Source of the DNA: Acidobacteriota bacterium
GTDB lineage: Bacteria > Acidobacteriota > Blastocatellia > Pyrinomonadales > Pyrinomonadaceae
Reading direction: 5' to 3'
Assembly: GCA_020199775.1 (NCBI GenBank)
Contig: JAIVJZ010000042.1
Coordinates: 1 to 64,000 of the forward strand
Length of the DNA stretch: 64,000 nt
Part shown: positions 24,879 through 33,982 of the stretch, in pieces
Layout of the letters: every line of letters begins with the position of its first letter
Numbering within the stretch: the stretch's first letter is position 1
Notes under the pieces: model-generated
Database searches by the model: none
Told to the model about the DNA's origin: nothing
What the model saw: only the letters and a program-made list of their open reading frames with translations
Position numbers and translations under genes: made by a program

Positions 24879-26264
24879 TCAAACGTCCTCTACGATGGCG
24901 CCCACGGCCCGGGAGAGTTTGCGCGACACTTCGCGTTCCAGCATGAAGAACTGGATCAGGAAGTTTGCGACGTAGTAGGCGGTCACCGTGGCAGCCAGAC
25001 CGATTAAGCCATATCTGAAGAAGACCGCGATCTTCAAGGGTAGGTAGAGAGTGTAGACGAGCACGGACACCTTGGTCGGGGTCTTGGTGTTCCCGGCGGC
25101 GTAGAAAGCGCCCGAAGCTACCTGTCCTAACACGCTGGCGGCGAACCCTCCGGCGAGAGCTATCATGACCAGCCAGAGTGTGTAGACGTTCTCCGCAGTC
25201 ACGCCGGCGTGGCCGATGGTGAGCCGCAGCGCGGGCACACCGAAGGCCAGCAGCAGCAGCGCGCCCGCGCAAGTGAGCAGCGCAATCAGCAGTAGCCGGT
25301 TGCGGTATGTGCGGCGGTAATCCCGCCACTTCTCGGCGCTGGCTTCTACTGCAAGCCTCGGCACGATTGGCGCGACCACTGCCTTACTCATCACCAGCAC
25401 GAGGTTGGCGTAAATCTGCTGGGCGACGTAGAGCAGCGAGAGGACGCCTGCCCCATTCATCGAGGTCAGGAAGCGGTCGAGCAGCGGCTCGGCCCTCAAG
25501 TACGCCTGTGCGGGCAGGAACGGCTTGTAGAGCCTCCAAGCCTCCTTCAAGGTCATAGACCTCCACACGGGGCGAGGCCAGCGCCCAAGCATAGGCAGCA
25601 GAAAAAGCAGCTTCAGGCCGTTGTAGAAGACCGTATTCCACGCGGCGGCCTTGATGCCGAAGCGCGGCAGCGCATAGACCAGAAAGAGCATCCCCGCCAG
25701 GTTTGCCAGGACGCCGGAGAGTTCGACCCACATGAACCGTCGGCGCGCGTGCGCGGCTGCCCATAGCGTGACGATGCTGGCGTTCAGAATCATGCTGATG
25801 AGTTGAATCTTCGTCAGCAAGATGGTCAGGCTTTTGCCTTCATCCGAGAAGCCGGGGACGAGCAGCGGCACCCAGACGCCGCACGATACGTAGAGGACGA
25901 GGCCGACGAGGCCGACGAGCGTCGTGACCAGCAAGAAGAAGACCCACGCGTCTTCGCGCAGACGCTCGGCATCGCGGGTCGCGAGCAGCGGGACGAGCAC
26001 CGGGAGCAGTGTAGTGCTCAGAAAGAGGAAGGCGAGTTGGGGAAGCGCACCTGAGGCGAAGAAGGCGTCAGTCTCGAAGTTGATCCCTGTGCGGGTGACG
26101 ATGTACCAAGCCGACAGGACGGCCAGCACCGCGTTGCAGACCGCCAACGCCGCGAGATTAAGTTCCTGCTTGAACAAGAAAGAGTAGCCCCCTACCCGCT
26201 GCGACTCCCGCCCCGGCGAATGGCTCGTCACCTCGCAGGACCCTAATTTACTGTCTGCTTCCAT
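24879..26264 (-). CDS. MurJ/MviN-like lipid flippase
   Basis: A 461-residue polytopic membrane protein with about 12-14 hydrophobic segments and the MurJ/MviN (MOP superfamily) look: AFFASGALPQLAFLFLSTTLLPVLVPLLA near the start, LISMILNASIVTLWAAAHARRRFMWVEL, and GAFYAAGNTKTPTKVSVLVYTLYLPLKI, the last close to the conserved AFYAxxDTKTP motif of MurJ. In MurJ this family flips lipid II; here, among glycosyltransferases and next to a second flippase, an oligosaccharide-lipid substrate is as likely. It is on the minus strand, upstream of the PAS kinase. Confidence 0.82.
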   Translation of the reverse strand: MEADSKLGSCEVTSHSPGRESQRVGGYSFLFKQELNLAALAVCNAVLAVLSAWYIVTRTGINFETDAFFASGALPQLAFLFLSTTLLPVLVPLLATRDAERLREDAWVFFLLVTTLVGLVGLVLYVSCGVWVPLLVPGFSDEGKSLTILLTKIQLISMILNASIVTLWAAAHARRRFMWVELSGVLANLAGMLFLVYALPRFGIKAAAWNTVFYNGLKLLFLLPMLGRWPRPVWRSMTLKEAWRLYKPFLPAQAYLRAEPLLDRFLTSMNGAGVLSLLYVAQQIYANLVLVMSKAVVAPIVPRLAVEASAEKWRDYRRTYRNRLLLIALLTCAGALLLLAFGVPALRLTIGHAGVTAENVYTLWLVMIALAGGFAASVLGQVASGAFYAAGNTKTPTKVSVLVYTLYLPLKIAVFFRYGLIGLAATVTAYYVANFLIQFFMLEREVSRKLSRAVGAIVEDV

Positions 26265-26319
26265 CTATTCTGTGCCCTACCCGTTTGTGCCACGGAGGGC
26301 GGCACGCGAAAACACATAC

Positions 26320-27447
26320 TCACGCCGCTTCGCTATCCGAAGCCCGCACGCCTTGAGATAAGTCACACGCCTCGCCGCGCAGGCTCAGGTAGAGTTTTTC
26401 ATAGAGTCGCGCTGTCGTCTCGACGGGTCGCCCGGCGGTCATTCCGCGGGCAGTACGCGCACGTCCCCGCGCCGCTTCGTCGTGCAACAAAGTCGCTTTC
26501 AGGGCTGCGGCCACCTCCTTTGGCTCGTCCGGGTCGGCGAAGAGGGCGCTGCGCTCGTCGAGTATCTCCCTGTGGGCTGGTATGTCCGAGACGACGAGGG
26601 GGCAGCCGCAGGCCATTGCCTCCAGCACGACGTTTGGACAGCCCTCGAACCTGCTCAGGGAGACGAGCGCGTCCGCACGCTTCATCAAGCCCCAGAGATT
26701 TTCGACATAGCCGGTAAAGAATATACGGTGTGCGATGCCCAGTTCATGAGCCATGCGTTCCACATGGTGGCGGCGCGGGCCGTCCCCGCAGATGAGGGCG
26801 GCGTAAGGCACCTCGTCGGCGAGACAGGCCAGAGCGGCGATCAGGTTCTCGACGTTCTTCCCCGCGTCTATACGCCCCGCATAGAGCACCACCTTCTCTG
26901 CGGGGTCGAACGCAAACCCCTCCACGTGGCTTGAGTCCGCCGCCGTTATTTCGTCGAGAGGTATTACGTTCGGTATCACACAGAGCGGACGCCTGCTTGA
27001 TTCTATTCGCCAGTAGTTGTACCCGCCTGCGGAGTTCGACACGATGGCATCGGCCAATCGCCCGAGCGCGCGGCGCACCCTGTGTCTCCAACGCGCGGTG
27101 TAGAGGGGCGCGGAACTGGATTCCCTCAAAACCCAGCGCGTGCGTGTCAGGAGCGCCGCCGCCCCGCCCATAATGTCCATCGGCGTGAGGATCGTCTGGA
27201 CGACACCCGGCCTCAACTTCCGCATCAGCGCGACCAATCTGAAGAAGATAAGGGGGTCGCGGTTACCAGTCCCGCCGAGACAATGCCACACTACCCCGGC
27301 TGACTTCATCCGGTCGAGATTCGGGCCGCCGTGGCGTGAGGCGACGTGAACCTCGTGCCCCAACACGGCTAGTTCCGCAGCGAGATAGGATAACTGTCTC
27401 TCGGCCCCGCCGTATCCGAGATCGGGGATGCAATAGAGAATCTTCAT
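26320..27447 (-). CDS. GT4 glycosyltransferase
   Basis: A 375-residue GT-B enzyme from ATG 27447 (MKILYCIPDLGYGGAERQLSYL), which starts directly at the conserved GGAE acceptor loop; an in-frame ATG ten codons upstream is less likely. The C-terminal donor domain has VLYAGRIDAGKNVENLIAAL, ALICGDGPRRHHVE, and LSRFEGCPNVVLEAMACGCPLVVSD with the E-x7-E motif. It resembles WcaL/PimB-like transferases that act on undecaprenyl-linked intermediates. The genes on both sides are flippases. Confidence 0.88.
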   Translation of the reverse strand: MKILYCIPDLGYGGAERQLSYLAAELAVLGHEVHVASRHGGPNLDRMKSAGVVWHCLGGTGNRDPLIFFRLVALMRKLRPGVVQTILTPMDIMGGAAALLTRTRWVLRESSSAPLYTARWRHRVRRALGRLADAIVSNSAGGYNYWRIESSRRPLCVIPNVIPLDEITAADSSHVEGFAFDPAEKVVLYAGRIDAGKNVENLIAALACLADEVPYAALICGDGPRRHHVERMAHELGIAHRIFFTGYVENLWGLMKRADALVSLSRFEGCPNVVLEAMACGCPLVVSDIPAHREILDERSALFADPDEPKEVAAALKATLLHDEAARGRARTARGMTAGRPVETTARLYEKLYLSLRGEACDLSQGVRASDSEAA

Positions 27448-27520
27448 GCAGCCAGTCCGCGCGCCGCTCCGGCACACGAAATCTCCCCGGCCATATATGG
27501 GTCAAACTTCATAAGTCTCC

Positions 27521-29035
27521 TCAGGTAACGAAGGGTTCGGTCGTCCGGCGCAATAGCGCCAGCATGTGGCTCCTGAATCGGGAGGCGAAAGCCGCCGCCC
27601 CGGCCAGCGTCAGCAACCCGGCGGCGCTGAGATACGCGAGAACCTCAATCCGGGACAGATGCGGCGGCATCAACCAGCGCGCCGCCGCGCCGACACAGAG
27701 CGCGCCGCCGAGCGGCATCAAGACATCTTCAAAGAACCAGCGGGTCTGCTGGCCCTTGAGGAACCGCCGGTGCACCAGTGGGAGCGTCAAAATATAGCAG
27801 ACGTTCAGGAGTACCCAGACCAGTGCCACCCCCGGGCCGCCGTAAGCCCGAGCCATCAAAATGTTCAACGGGATGATGGCGAGGAGCAGGAGAAGATTCG
27901 TCTGTAAGATGATGCGCCACCAGCTGTGAGCGACCTGTAGATAGTAGGGCAACTGAATCAGCCCGTGCAACAGCATCCCACAAATTAAGAGTGTGAGGAC
28001 GAGATGAGCGTTCTCGACGACCATGGGGTCGCCCGTCCACATGAAAAGCATTTCCCGCGCGAAGAGCGCCGCCACGACGAAGATTGGCGCGAGCAGCACA
28101 GACATGAGTTGGCTGCTGCGGTGGTACACCGCTGCGAGTTCCGCCTCGTCACGCCGCGCTGTCAGCCCCGCGAACTGCGGGAAGACCGCGGCGACCACGG
28201 ACAGGATAACGGCGTACATGCCATCGGCGATTCCGTGCGCCAGCGTGTAGTAGCCGAACATCTCAAGCGGCAGGAGCGTGCTGAGTGTGATCCTACCTCC
28301 CTGAAGTAGCCCTAAGTTCGCGATTGAGTTTACAGCATAGGCGGAGCCGAAGCGCCACACCCGGCGCACCAGTTCGGGTCGGAAGAGGCAACGCCCTCCG
28401 GCGTGCGCGGGCAGGCAGAGCCAGAGCATGAGGGCAGCCGCCCCTGTGCTGAACGCGCCCGCCGCGATCTGTGCCGCGAAGAACATCTCCGGTGCGGGCT
28501 TGACGAGCCACAGGGGGAGGAGCGTCGCCGCCGCGCGCAGCGTCGCCAGCGCGGCGGCCAGCATGTTGAAGAGCACCTGTCGCTGAAGGCCGAGTAGCCC
28601 ACCCTGGTAGAAGCCGAAGGGGAATCGGAGAGCTATGGCCGCCCCCATCATCCCGATGCACGTCTCCACTGTTTCGGCCGAGAGCGACTGCGCTCTGACC
28701 CAGTGCCGTGTCAAGGCCGGAGCCAGCGCGAAGATAGTCCCACCGACGAGCAGGGCGATGAGCCAGTAGACGGCTTGCAGGGTGAAGACAAGGTCGCGTT
28801 GCGTCCGGGGGGCGGCCGCTTCGGCCGTGAGGCGGGCGAGTTCGCGGCAGAGGGTCGCGCCGATGCCTAAATCGAGGACGACGAAAACGCTTTGCAGCGT
28901 GATGAAGAGGCCGACCAGCCCGAACGCCTCCACGCCCATTAAATTGACGTAGAGCGGGATGCACAAAATCCCCAGAGCGGCAGACCATGCGGCGCTGAAG
29001 AGGTTCGCGAAAGTGTTTGTTTCGAGTCTTCCCAA
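27521..29035 (-). CDS. Oligosaccharide flippase (Wzx-like)
   Basis: A 504-residue integral membrane protein of the polysaccharide synthase/MATE-like type with about 14 membrane segments. It starts LETNTFANLFSAAWSAALGILCIPLYVNLMGVEAFGLVGLF, the usual opening of Wzx/RfbX proteins, and has FARFAGLTARRDEAELAAVYHRSSQL-like cytoplasmic loops. It would flip undecaprenyl-linked repeat units to the periplasm. With an ABC exporter at 6-8 kb and a MurJ-like flippase next door, the region seems to serve more than one glycan route. Confidence 0.87.
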   Translation of the reverse strand: MGRLETNTFANLFSAAWSAALGILCIPLYVNLMGVEAFGLVGLFITLQSVFVVLDLGIGATLCRELARLTAEAAAPRTQRDLVFTLQAVYWLIALLVGGTIFALAPALTRHWVRAQSLSAETVETCIGMMGAAIALRFPFGFYQGGLLGLQRQVLFNMLAAALATLRAAATLLPLWLVKPAPEMFFAAQIAAGAFSTGAAALMLWLCLPAHAGGRCLFRPELVRRVWRFGSAYAVNSIANLGLLQGGRITLSTLLPLEMFGYYTLAHGIADGMYAVILSVVAAVFPQFAGLTARRDEAELAAVYHRSSQLMSVLLAPIFVVAALFAREMLFMWTGDPMVVENAHLVLTLLICGMLLHGLIQLPYYLQVAHSWWRIILQTNLLLLLAIIPLNILMARAYGGPGVALVWVLLNVCYILTLPLVHRRFLKGQQTRWFFEDVLMPLGGALCVGAAARWLMPPHLSRIEVLAYLSAAGLLTLAGAAAFASRFRSHMLALLRRTTEPFVT

Positions 29036-29084
29036 AGCTCACTGTCTGCTCGCACGCTGCCGACGGCCGAGACGGCGACCACCA

Positions 29085-31022
29085 CTATTCAACTTCGGCG
29101 ACCACGACGGCCGACTCCACGTCCGGCTTGAGAAGCAACGTTATTCTGGACGCGTCTCGGAGATTGAGACCTTTCCACTCGGCGTAGTGCTTATCCACGG
29201 CCTCCACCCTAATGTCCCACAGGACGGCGCTCTCCTCGGGGTTGAAACGGATGTCGATGGTGTCGCCGTCCTCGAACCGGCTCGCGCCGAGAACGTTCTC
29301 CTCCCACCCCGTCGAATCGCTCGGTGAGATGTAAACGGCTCGGAATGACGAGCCGGTGAAATTGACAATGGCGAAGCCGAGACGGCCGCCCGTCACGCCC
29401 TCGCGCACAGAGGTTGTCTCCCGTGCTGCCTCTTCTTGCGCGCCCCCTCCCCCCACCGCTTCGCCGCCGGTCACTCCGGCTTGCGAAGAGCAGGCGCACG
29501 CGGTAGCGAGTAGACAACAGAGTGTGACGCCTGCCGCAACCCGGTTTCCGTTCCAGTGTGCGCCAAGCCGCCGCCTCGCAGGCGTAAGGATGGCTTCGAG
29601 TCCCTTCGCTCCCAGGATAATCAGCAACACCCAGAACGTGTAGCGAAATCTGTAGAGCGCCCCGATGTTGGGGATAACCAGCCCCAGCGACGTTACGCCG
29701 AACGCGGTGATTGACAACAGCAGACAGGCCGCGAGTCGGCGCGGCGGCCGAAGGACGGCCACCAGCGCCAGCAACTCAAATACGTAGATGACGAGAGTCT
29801 CTGCGCCGGACAATAGCTTGCCGGCGCTCCCGATGAGCTTACCCGAGGCGACCCACGTCGATGGGAAGGGAGCACAGCACCCGATCTGGAAAGCGCGCGG
29901 CAAGTGGTGGAACAGGCTTCTGATGTCTATTATCCTTGCGTCGGGGTCAATGTTCGAGCCGGACTCCCGGTAGAAGGCGCTGAACCTGTAACGGACGCTG
30001 CCAACCCGGAGTGCTACCCTGTCCGCCGCCGCGTAGACCCGCCCCGTAGAAGTCGGGGACGCCGCACTTTCGCGGTCAATGCGTGGTAAGTAGGAGACGT
30101 TTGTGGACACCTGTACCCCGGCGCTGGCGACCGCTTTCGGCTGACCGCTCCCGTCGGAGGGGTAGTGTTTAAACTTCTGACCGCCTCGCGTCGAGTGCAA
30201 GGGCAACAGCAGCAAGCCCGCCCCGAGAATCAGGAGCGGGCAGAGCATGTTCCAGTATAGCGGCCGTCTTTCGACCGTTTGACGGACGACGAGCAGGGCG
30301 AACCCGAAGAGGGCGAGCATGAAAACGACAACGGCGAAATTAACTCGGATGAGCAGGAGCAGTGAGATGGCGACGCCCGTGAGCGCCCCCATAACGATAG
30401 CTCCCCGCGCGTCGTAAGTCCTCGTCAGCCAGGTGGTGACACACAGCACGAGCACAAGAGCACCGGCGATGAAGAGAGAGTCCTTCAGGAGTTGCAATGT
30501 GTGTAGGAGGAAGGTCGGCCACAACGCGACGAACCCTGCGGCGAGCAGCCCCACGCGTCTGCCACCGACCTCGCGCCCGAGGGCGAGCGTCAGCCCCACG
30601 ACGGCCAGATAGCAGAGCAGGTTTACAGGCTCCGCGCTCAACGTGCTGTATCCGAAGAGCGGCTCCAGGAGCGCGAACTGGATCGAGATCAGTTTGACAT
30701 GCACCGGCGCGCTCTCGGCCGCCCAAGCCCCGACACCGCCCTGTCTCAGAACCTCTGCCAGCCGCACCGCTCCATGTTGATACTCGTAGCTATCGAAGGC
30801 GAAGAAGCCCATTATCCCGTCGCGGTCGATAAGACTCGGCGCGACCTGTGCCCGCCCTGCCCAGAACAGTCCCACCGCCAGCCCGATGTGCAGGAGGGCT
30901 GCGGCCGCCAGCAGTCGCCGGCTGCTCAGAGAGGCGGCGGCGGAAAGTCGCTGGCCGAAAAACGGCAGACTCTCCCTGACTGCGCTGCTCAATGATCTAT
31001 TCTGCATTCTTCCTTTCATCAA
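29085..31022 (-). CDS. GT39-like membrane protein fused to a C-terminal beta domain
   Basis: A 645-residue protein. About 11 membrane segments fill residues 30-510, with the large extracytoplasmic loop and RLAEVLRQGGVGAWAAESAPVH region placed as in ArnT/PMT-like (GT39/GT83) lipid-linked sugar transferases. Then a short hydrophobic stretch with LLATACACSS, which looks like a lipobox, is followed by a Gly/Glu linker and a 100-residue beta domain: FAIVNFTGSSFRAVYISPSD, TGWEENVLGASRFEDGD, WDIRVEAVDKHYAEWKGLNL. That domain type is seen alone in secreted lipoproteins, so this gene looks like a fusion. The sugar donor is unknown. Confidence 0.7.
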   Translation of the reverse strand: MMKGRMQNRSLSSAVRESLPFFGQRLSAAASLSSRRLLAAAALLHIGLAVGLFWAGRAQVAPSLIDRDGIMGFFAFDSYEYQHGAVRLAEVLRQGGVGAWAAESAPVHVKLISIQFALLEPLFGYSTLSAEPVNLLCYLAVVGLTLALGREVGGRRVGLLAAGFVALWPTFLLHTLQLLKDSLFIAGALVLVLCVTTWLTRTYDARGAIVMGALTGVAISLLLLIRVNFAVVVFMLALFGFALLVVRQTVERRPLYWNMLCPLLILGAGLLLLPLHSTRGGQKFKHYPSDGSGQPKAVASAGVQVSTNVSYLPRIDRESAASPTSTGRVYAAADRVALRVGSVRYRFSAFYRESGSNIDPDARIIDIRSLFHHLPRAFQIGCCAPFPSTWVASGKLIGSAGKLLSGAETLVIYVFELLALVAVLRPPRRLAACLLLSITAFGVTSLGLVIPNIGALYRFRYTFWVLLIILGAKGLEAILTPARRRLGAHWNGNRVAAGVTLCCLLATACACSSQAGVTGGEAVGGGGAQEEAARETTSVREGVTGGRLGFAIVNFTGSSFRAVYISPSDSTGWEENVLGASRFEDGDTIDIRFNPEESAVLWDIRVEAVDKHYAEWKGLNLRDASRITLLLKPDVESAVVVAEVE

Positions 31023-31117
31023 CCGGTCGCGCTACCAGCCGTCACACAAAAAAGTCGGCCAGCGCCTCCGAAGCTCTTTTAACAACCGGGCGTCCGCGCT
31101 GTATGCCTGTACACATG

Positions 31118-31924
31118 TCAGGCGGAGCGAGCTTCGACGCTTAACCGAACGAATTCCATGAACTCCTTTGTAATTGCCTCGCCCGCGCCGGAAGCGCCGG
31201 CCGAAGACACCGCGAGCGTGCCTACCAGGGCACGCCCCTCCCCGTGTACCTCCGTAAAGACCACCTCCGCACCGCAACGTGCGGCCACCTGCATCAGCGC
31301 AGGGGCAACGATAACACGACCCTTAGCTGTGTTGAACTCGACCGTCCTGGCTCCGTGATGCTCCGCCCTATCCGGCATCGCGCACACCAATTCGCCGCAG
31401 CGCAGCCTGCTCCGGGTCTTGACGAGAAATGTGGGCGACGGCTGCACGGTGCGCGCCGTCACGTCAGTTCCGCCGACGCGCATCCGCGGGTCGGGGCTGA
31501 TGACCACAGGATCGAGACCGCGGTCATAAAAGAAACGGATCATCAGCAGAGTAAGCGCCGCATGAGGCCCGATCACCAAGACGCCTTTTCCGGCTCGATA
31601 CGCCCGCTCAAATTCCTCATAGCCTTTCACCTTGACCACCGGGTCGAACCGCGTGCCGTTCCTCGTCAGGGCGTTCAGGACGAAGTGAAGCGCGATTTCG
31701 GGCGGGCTGTCAAACCCTATCATCTCCTGCACCCGATAGGCGTCCGTCATGCGGAACAATGGCACTGCGGCGCGTGCGACGATGCGGGCCGCGCCGAAAC
31801 GATACCGGCGCGGCATCAGCCGCATCATCGTGGCGAAACTGACCTCCACCGCTTGTATAAAACGGCGACCGCCGACCGGCGTCACATCCGCCTTCGGAAA
31901 AACGCAACCGCAAATTCGGATCAT
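31118..31924 (-). CDS. LpxL/HtrB-like acyltransferase homolog
   Basis: A 268-residue protein resembling the lysophospholipid acyltransferase (LABLAT) superfamily of late lipid A acyltransferases: a family-like segment AGKGVLVIGPHAALTLLMIRFF (His121), then DPVVISPDPRM and later GRVIVAPALMQVAARCGAEVVFTEVHG. The usual H-x4-D/E catalytic pair is not intact, since His121 is followed by AALTLL without an acid, so it may be divergent or inactive. It is the first gene of the minus-strand glycan run ending with the flippases and might acylate a glycolipid. The N-terminal start is uncertain. Confidence 0.6.
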   Translation of the reverse strand: MIRICGCVFPKADVTPVGGRRFIQAVEVSFATMMRLMPRRYRFGAARIVARAAVPLFRMTDAYRVQEMIGFDSPPEIALHFVLNALTRNGTRFDPVVKVKGYEEFERAYRAGKGVLVIGPHAALTLLMIRFFYDRGLDPVVISPDPRMRVGGTDVTARTVQPSPTFLVKTRSRLRCGELVCAMPDRAEHHGARTVEFNTAKGRVIVAPALMQVAARCGAEVVFTEVHGEGRALVGTLAVSSAGASGAGEAITKEFMEFVRLSVEARSA

Positions 31925-31940
31925 TGATGCCTATAAAATA

Positions 31941-31976
31941 CAGGCGAGAATTTGGTTGCTGTCAGGTTCTCGCCTG
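31941..31976 (-). terminator. Hairpin with T-rich tail on the minus strand
   Basis: Arms CAGGCGAGAA (31941-31950) and TTCTCGCCTG (31967-31976) pair perfectly with a 16-nt loop. On the minus strand the hairpin is followed by TATTTTATA, as in a weak intrinsic terminator. It lies upstream of the acyltransferase gene and may shield it from transcription entering from the mobile-element debris. Confidence 0.5.
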
Positions 31977-32149
31977 AAGGTTTACCGGTTTTCGGGAGGC
32001 GGAAACACCGTTGACTTAACGCGTAGGTACGACCAAATGAATAACGCAGCATGCGCCTCATTTGCAACGCATTATGAAAGGGCGCCCCTCCGGTGGTAGC
32101 TTCCGATCTCTCACAGGCTGGGAAGATTATCACCGAAAGGAGAACCCCG

Positions 32150-32197
32150 ATGAGTTGCTACTATGTCGGACTCAATGTCCATAAAGCAAGTATCTGC
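32150..32197 (+). pseudogene. IS110-family transposase, N-terminal stub
   Basis: From ATG 32150, with AAGGAG upstream, the frame reads MSCYYVGLNVHKASIC, the typical start of IS110-family transposases (GLDVHK with the first catalytic Asp; here it is Asn). The match stops exactly where an IS6-type terminal repeat begins at 32198. Only 16 codons remain; the rest of the gene is not found on the far side. Confidence 0.7.
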
Positions 32198-32251
32198 GGT
32201 AATGTTGCAAAGATTAATTCGAGGCGCGAAAGTTCTTCGGAAGCCTTTCGT

Positions 32252-32770
32252 TCAGGCTGCGATCTGAAAGAGCGAGGCGACAAACTTCGCCTGCCCTTGG
32301 GCATCACTTCCAAGCAATCTTTTAACCTGACCATTCCTTAGCATGTTCACTGCTTCGATGCCTTCGATTGTTCTTTCAGCAGTGTGGAATGACTTGTAGC
32401 ACTGTGACGCTCGCACCTTCTTTTTGATGAACCTGTATAGCGATTTGCAGATGAGTGTGACCGATATCAAAACTGTAGGGGCAGGGCTTGTTGTCCCTGC
32501 CCGCCGCTCACCAAACCGGGCGGGCAGGGACAAGCTCTGCCCCTACACTCATTTCTTGGTAGTTCCATCCAATTGCAAACAGCTATAATCTTGCTCGATC
32601 ACGTTGTCCCAACGAAACACGGTTGAGTGATCCACGTCGCGCCCGCGCTCGCGCATCATCTCTTCGACATCCCCGTAAGATAGCTGATAGCGACAGTACC
32701 AACGAACACACAAAAGGATGAGCGACGGCTCGAAGTGTTGCCACTTGAACGTGGACTTAGGGTGCTCCAT
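32252..32770 (-). pseudogene. IS6-family transposase, core deleted and split by a MITE
   Basis: Read on the minus strand from 32770: FKWQHFEPSLILLCVRWYCRYQLSY then VEEMMRERGRDVDHSTVFRW is the N-terminal HTH part of an IS6 transposase. It jumps directly to DNVIEQD, the segment around the catalytic Glu, so roughly 100 residues with both catalytic Asp residues are missing. Next comes the MITE, and then RFIKKKVRASQCYKSFHTAERTIEGIEAV to FVASLFQIAA and a stop at 32252. The gene cannot be functional. Confidence 0.8.
32436..32587. mobile_element. IS630/mariner-type MITE, copy 2
   Basis: A 148-bp element flanked by TA on each side. The ends TAGCGATTTGCAGATGAGTG and (inward) TAGCTGTTTGCAATTGGATG are inverted repeats, and the core is a long palindrome (GTAGGGGCAGGGCTTG ... 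CAAGCTCTGCCCCTAC). Removing it with one TA restores the reading frame ATC-GAG-CAA-GAT-TAC-AGG-TTC (IEQDYRF) of the IS6 transposase, which proves both the boundaries and the TA duplication. It matches copy 1 at 24674-24821. Confidence 0.88.
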
Positions 32771-33038
32771 GAGCGGGAATTCCGATGATTGATGGTTGAG
32801 CTAAAGGGGGTTTATAAGCTCACAGGCAATTCTTGCAACAGTGCCACGGAGGCGCGCCCCCGGCTAGTTTTTTAAGAAAGAGAGGACTACAATTTTTCTC
32901 ACCAAGAGTTATCACGACGGAGCGCGTTCGGCTTCGCGCATTCCGTGAGGCTCGGATAAAAGTCGCATGCGTCACGCGTGCGATTCGATGCGGACTGAAT
33001 GTGCCGTGCGCGACATGATCGGAAGAGGGATGTTTGCG

Positions 33039-33947
33039 ATGATCAAAGTTCTGATGTTTGATTTGTGGGACACCCTCGTTCAAGGCGACGCCGTTTCCCC
33101 GCACGCGCGAGAGGCTCTGGAAGTCTTCTCCAAGTTCGAGAACGAGGCGGGCGATAAACTCGAACTCTACCTCGTCTCGGACGAAGAGACCGCCACGCCT
33201 TCGCGCCAGCCCGACCTCGCTCACGACGACTTTATAAAGCTCCTCGACAAACTCGATTTGAAGAGATTCTTCGAGCCCGTCGAGCGGCGGGTGATGTTCC
33301 TGACTCTGGCGGGAAGTGCCGAAGCGGAGCGGCAGGCGTTCGAGAAAGCCGTCGGACGTCTCGGCATTCCCGCAGGTCTCGACGAATATCTGTTCATCTC
33401 CGGCGATGCGAAACGCTCGTCCGCCTGCCGCAAGATGGGCATGAAGGTGTTGCGCTTCGACCCGGCAGGTTCCCGCGACGCGGACTTCGACGATTGGGCG
33501 GAAGCCCCACAACTCGCCGCGCCGCTGGTCGCTCCCGGCAGTTCTTTTAACAGGAAGCTCGCTCTCCAATTTTATCTCTCGGTGGTCTACGAGTTAGACC
33601 TCGTTTCAATCAACTATGCGACGGCGGCAGGCACGATTGAATGCCGCGTCAAGAAGTCGTTCCCCGTAACGATCAAGACTCGCGACGGGGGCTTGGCGAA
33701 AATCCACACTCAGTTGCCGGTGAAGGCCGTGGTCAAAGTCAATAAAAAAGGTAAAGTCAGTTCCGTCGAGAGCGAAGAGCCGAACGCCGAAGAGTTGGCC
33801 GAGTCGGCGCACTTCATCAAGACGCTTGAGGACAACAAGCAGATTTCGCGCGGGGGCGGCAAGCTGAAAGGGAACGAGACGCACGTGCTTGAGACCGACG
33901 AGAAGGGGCAGAAACGTTTGAAGCACAAACGCTCTACGGCCGTCTGA
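33039..33947 (+). CDS. HAD-superfamily hydrolase with a C-terminal extension
   Basis: A 302-residue protein from ATG 33039, preceded by AAGAGGG; the frame continues upstream without a better start. HAD motif I is FDLWDTLV (nucleophile Asp; the second Asp is replaced by Trp as in some haloacid-type members). LVSDEE is motif II-like, KAVGRL is around motif III, and FISGDAKRSSACRKMGMKVLRFD covers the motif IV region. Residues about 170-302 are an extra beta-rich then charged domain of unknown kind, with an acidic patch SVESEEPNAEELAE and a basic tail. It is convergent with the metallopeptidase gene. Substrate unknown. Confidence 0.75.
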   Translation: MIKVLMFDLWDTLVQGDAVSPHAREALEVFSKFENEAGDKLELYLVSDEETATPSRQPDLAHDDFIKLLDKLDLKRFFEPVERRVMFLTLAGSAEAERQAFEKAVGRLGIPAGLDEYLFISGDAKRSSACRKMGMKVLRFDPAGSRDADFDDWAEAPQLAAPLVAPGSSFNRKLALQFYLSVVYELDLVSINYATAAGTIECRVKKSFPVTIKTRDGGLAKIHTQLPVKAVVKVNKKGKVSSVESEEPNAEELAESAHFIKTLEDNKQISRGGGKLKGNETHVLETDEKGQKRLKHKRSTAV

Positions 33948-33982
33948 GAAAGCCCCTTCCCGCCCGTCCCTTACTTACCGGC

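Larger units (their letters stand above)
32198..32845 (-). mobile_element. IS6-family element, decayed
   Basis: The left end GGTAATGTTGCAAAGATT (32198-32215) and right end (read inward) GGCACTGTTGCAAGAATT (32828-32845) are IS6-type terminal repeats, close to those of IS6100 and IS26. Between them lie both ends of an IS6 transposase gene and a MITE. With the MITE removed only about 500 bp are left of an expected 750-800 bp. The flanking 8-mers GTATCTGC and ACGGAGGC do not match, so no target duplication survives. Confidence 0.78.

Noticed and set aside
32190-32853. 8-bp target duplication of the IS6 relic
   Set aside because: Flanks GTATCTGC and ACGGAGGC do not match, so no duplication can be claimed.
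32820-33569. 249-codon open frame on the minus strand
   Set aside because: It is antisense to the HAD gene, whose motifs and ribosome-binding site support the plus strand; its 3' end runs into the IS6 terminal repeat.
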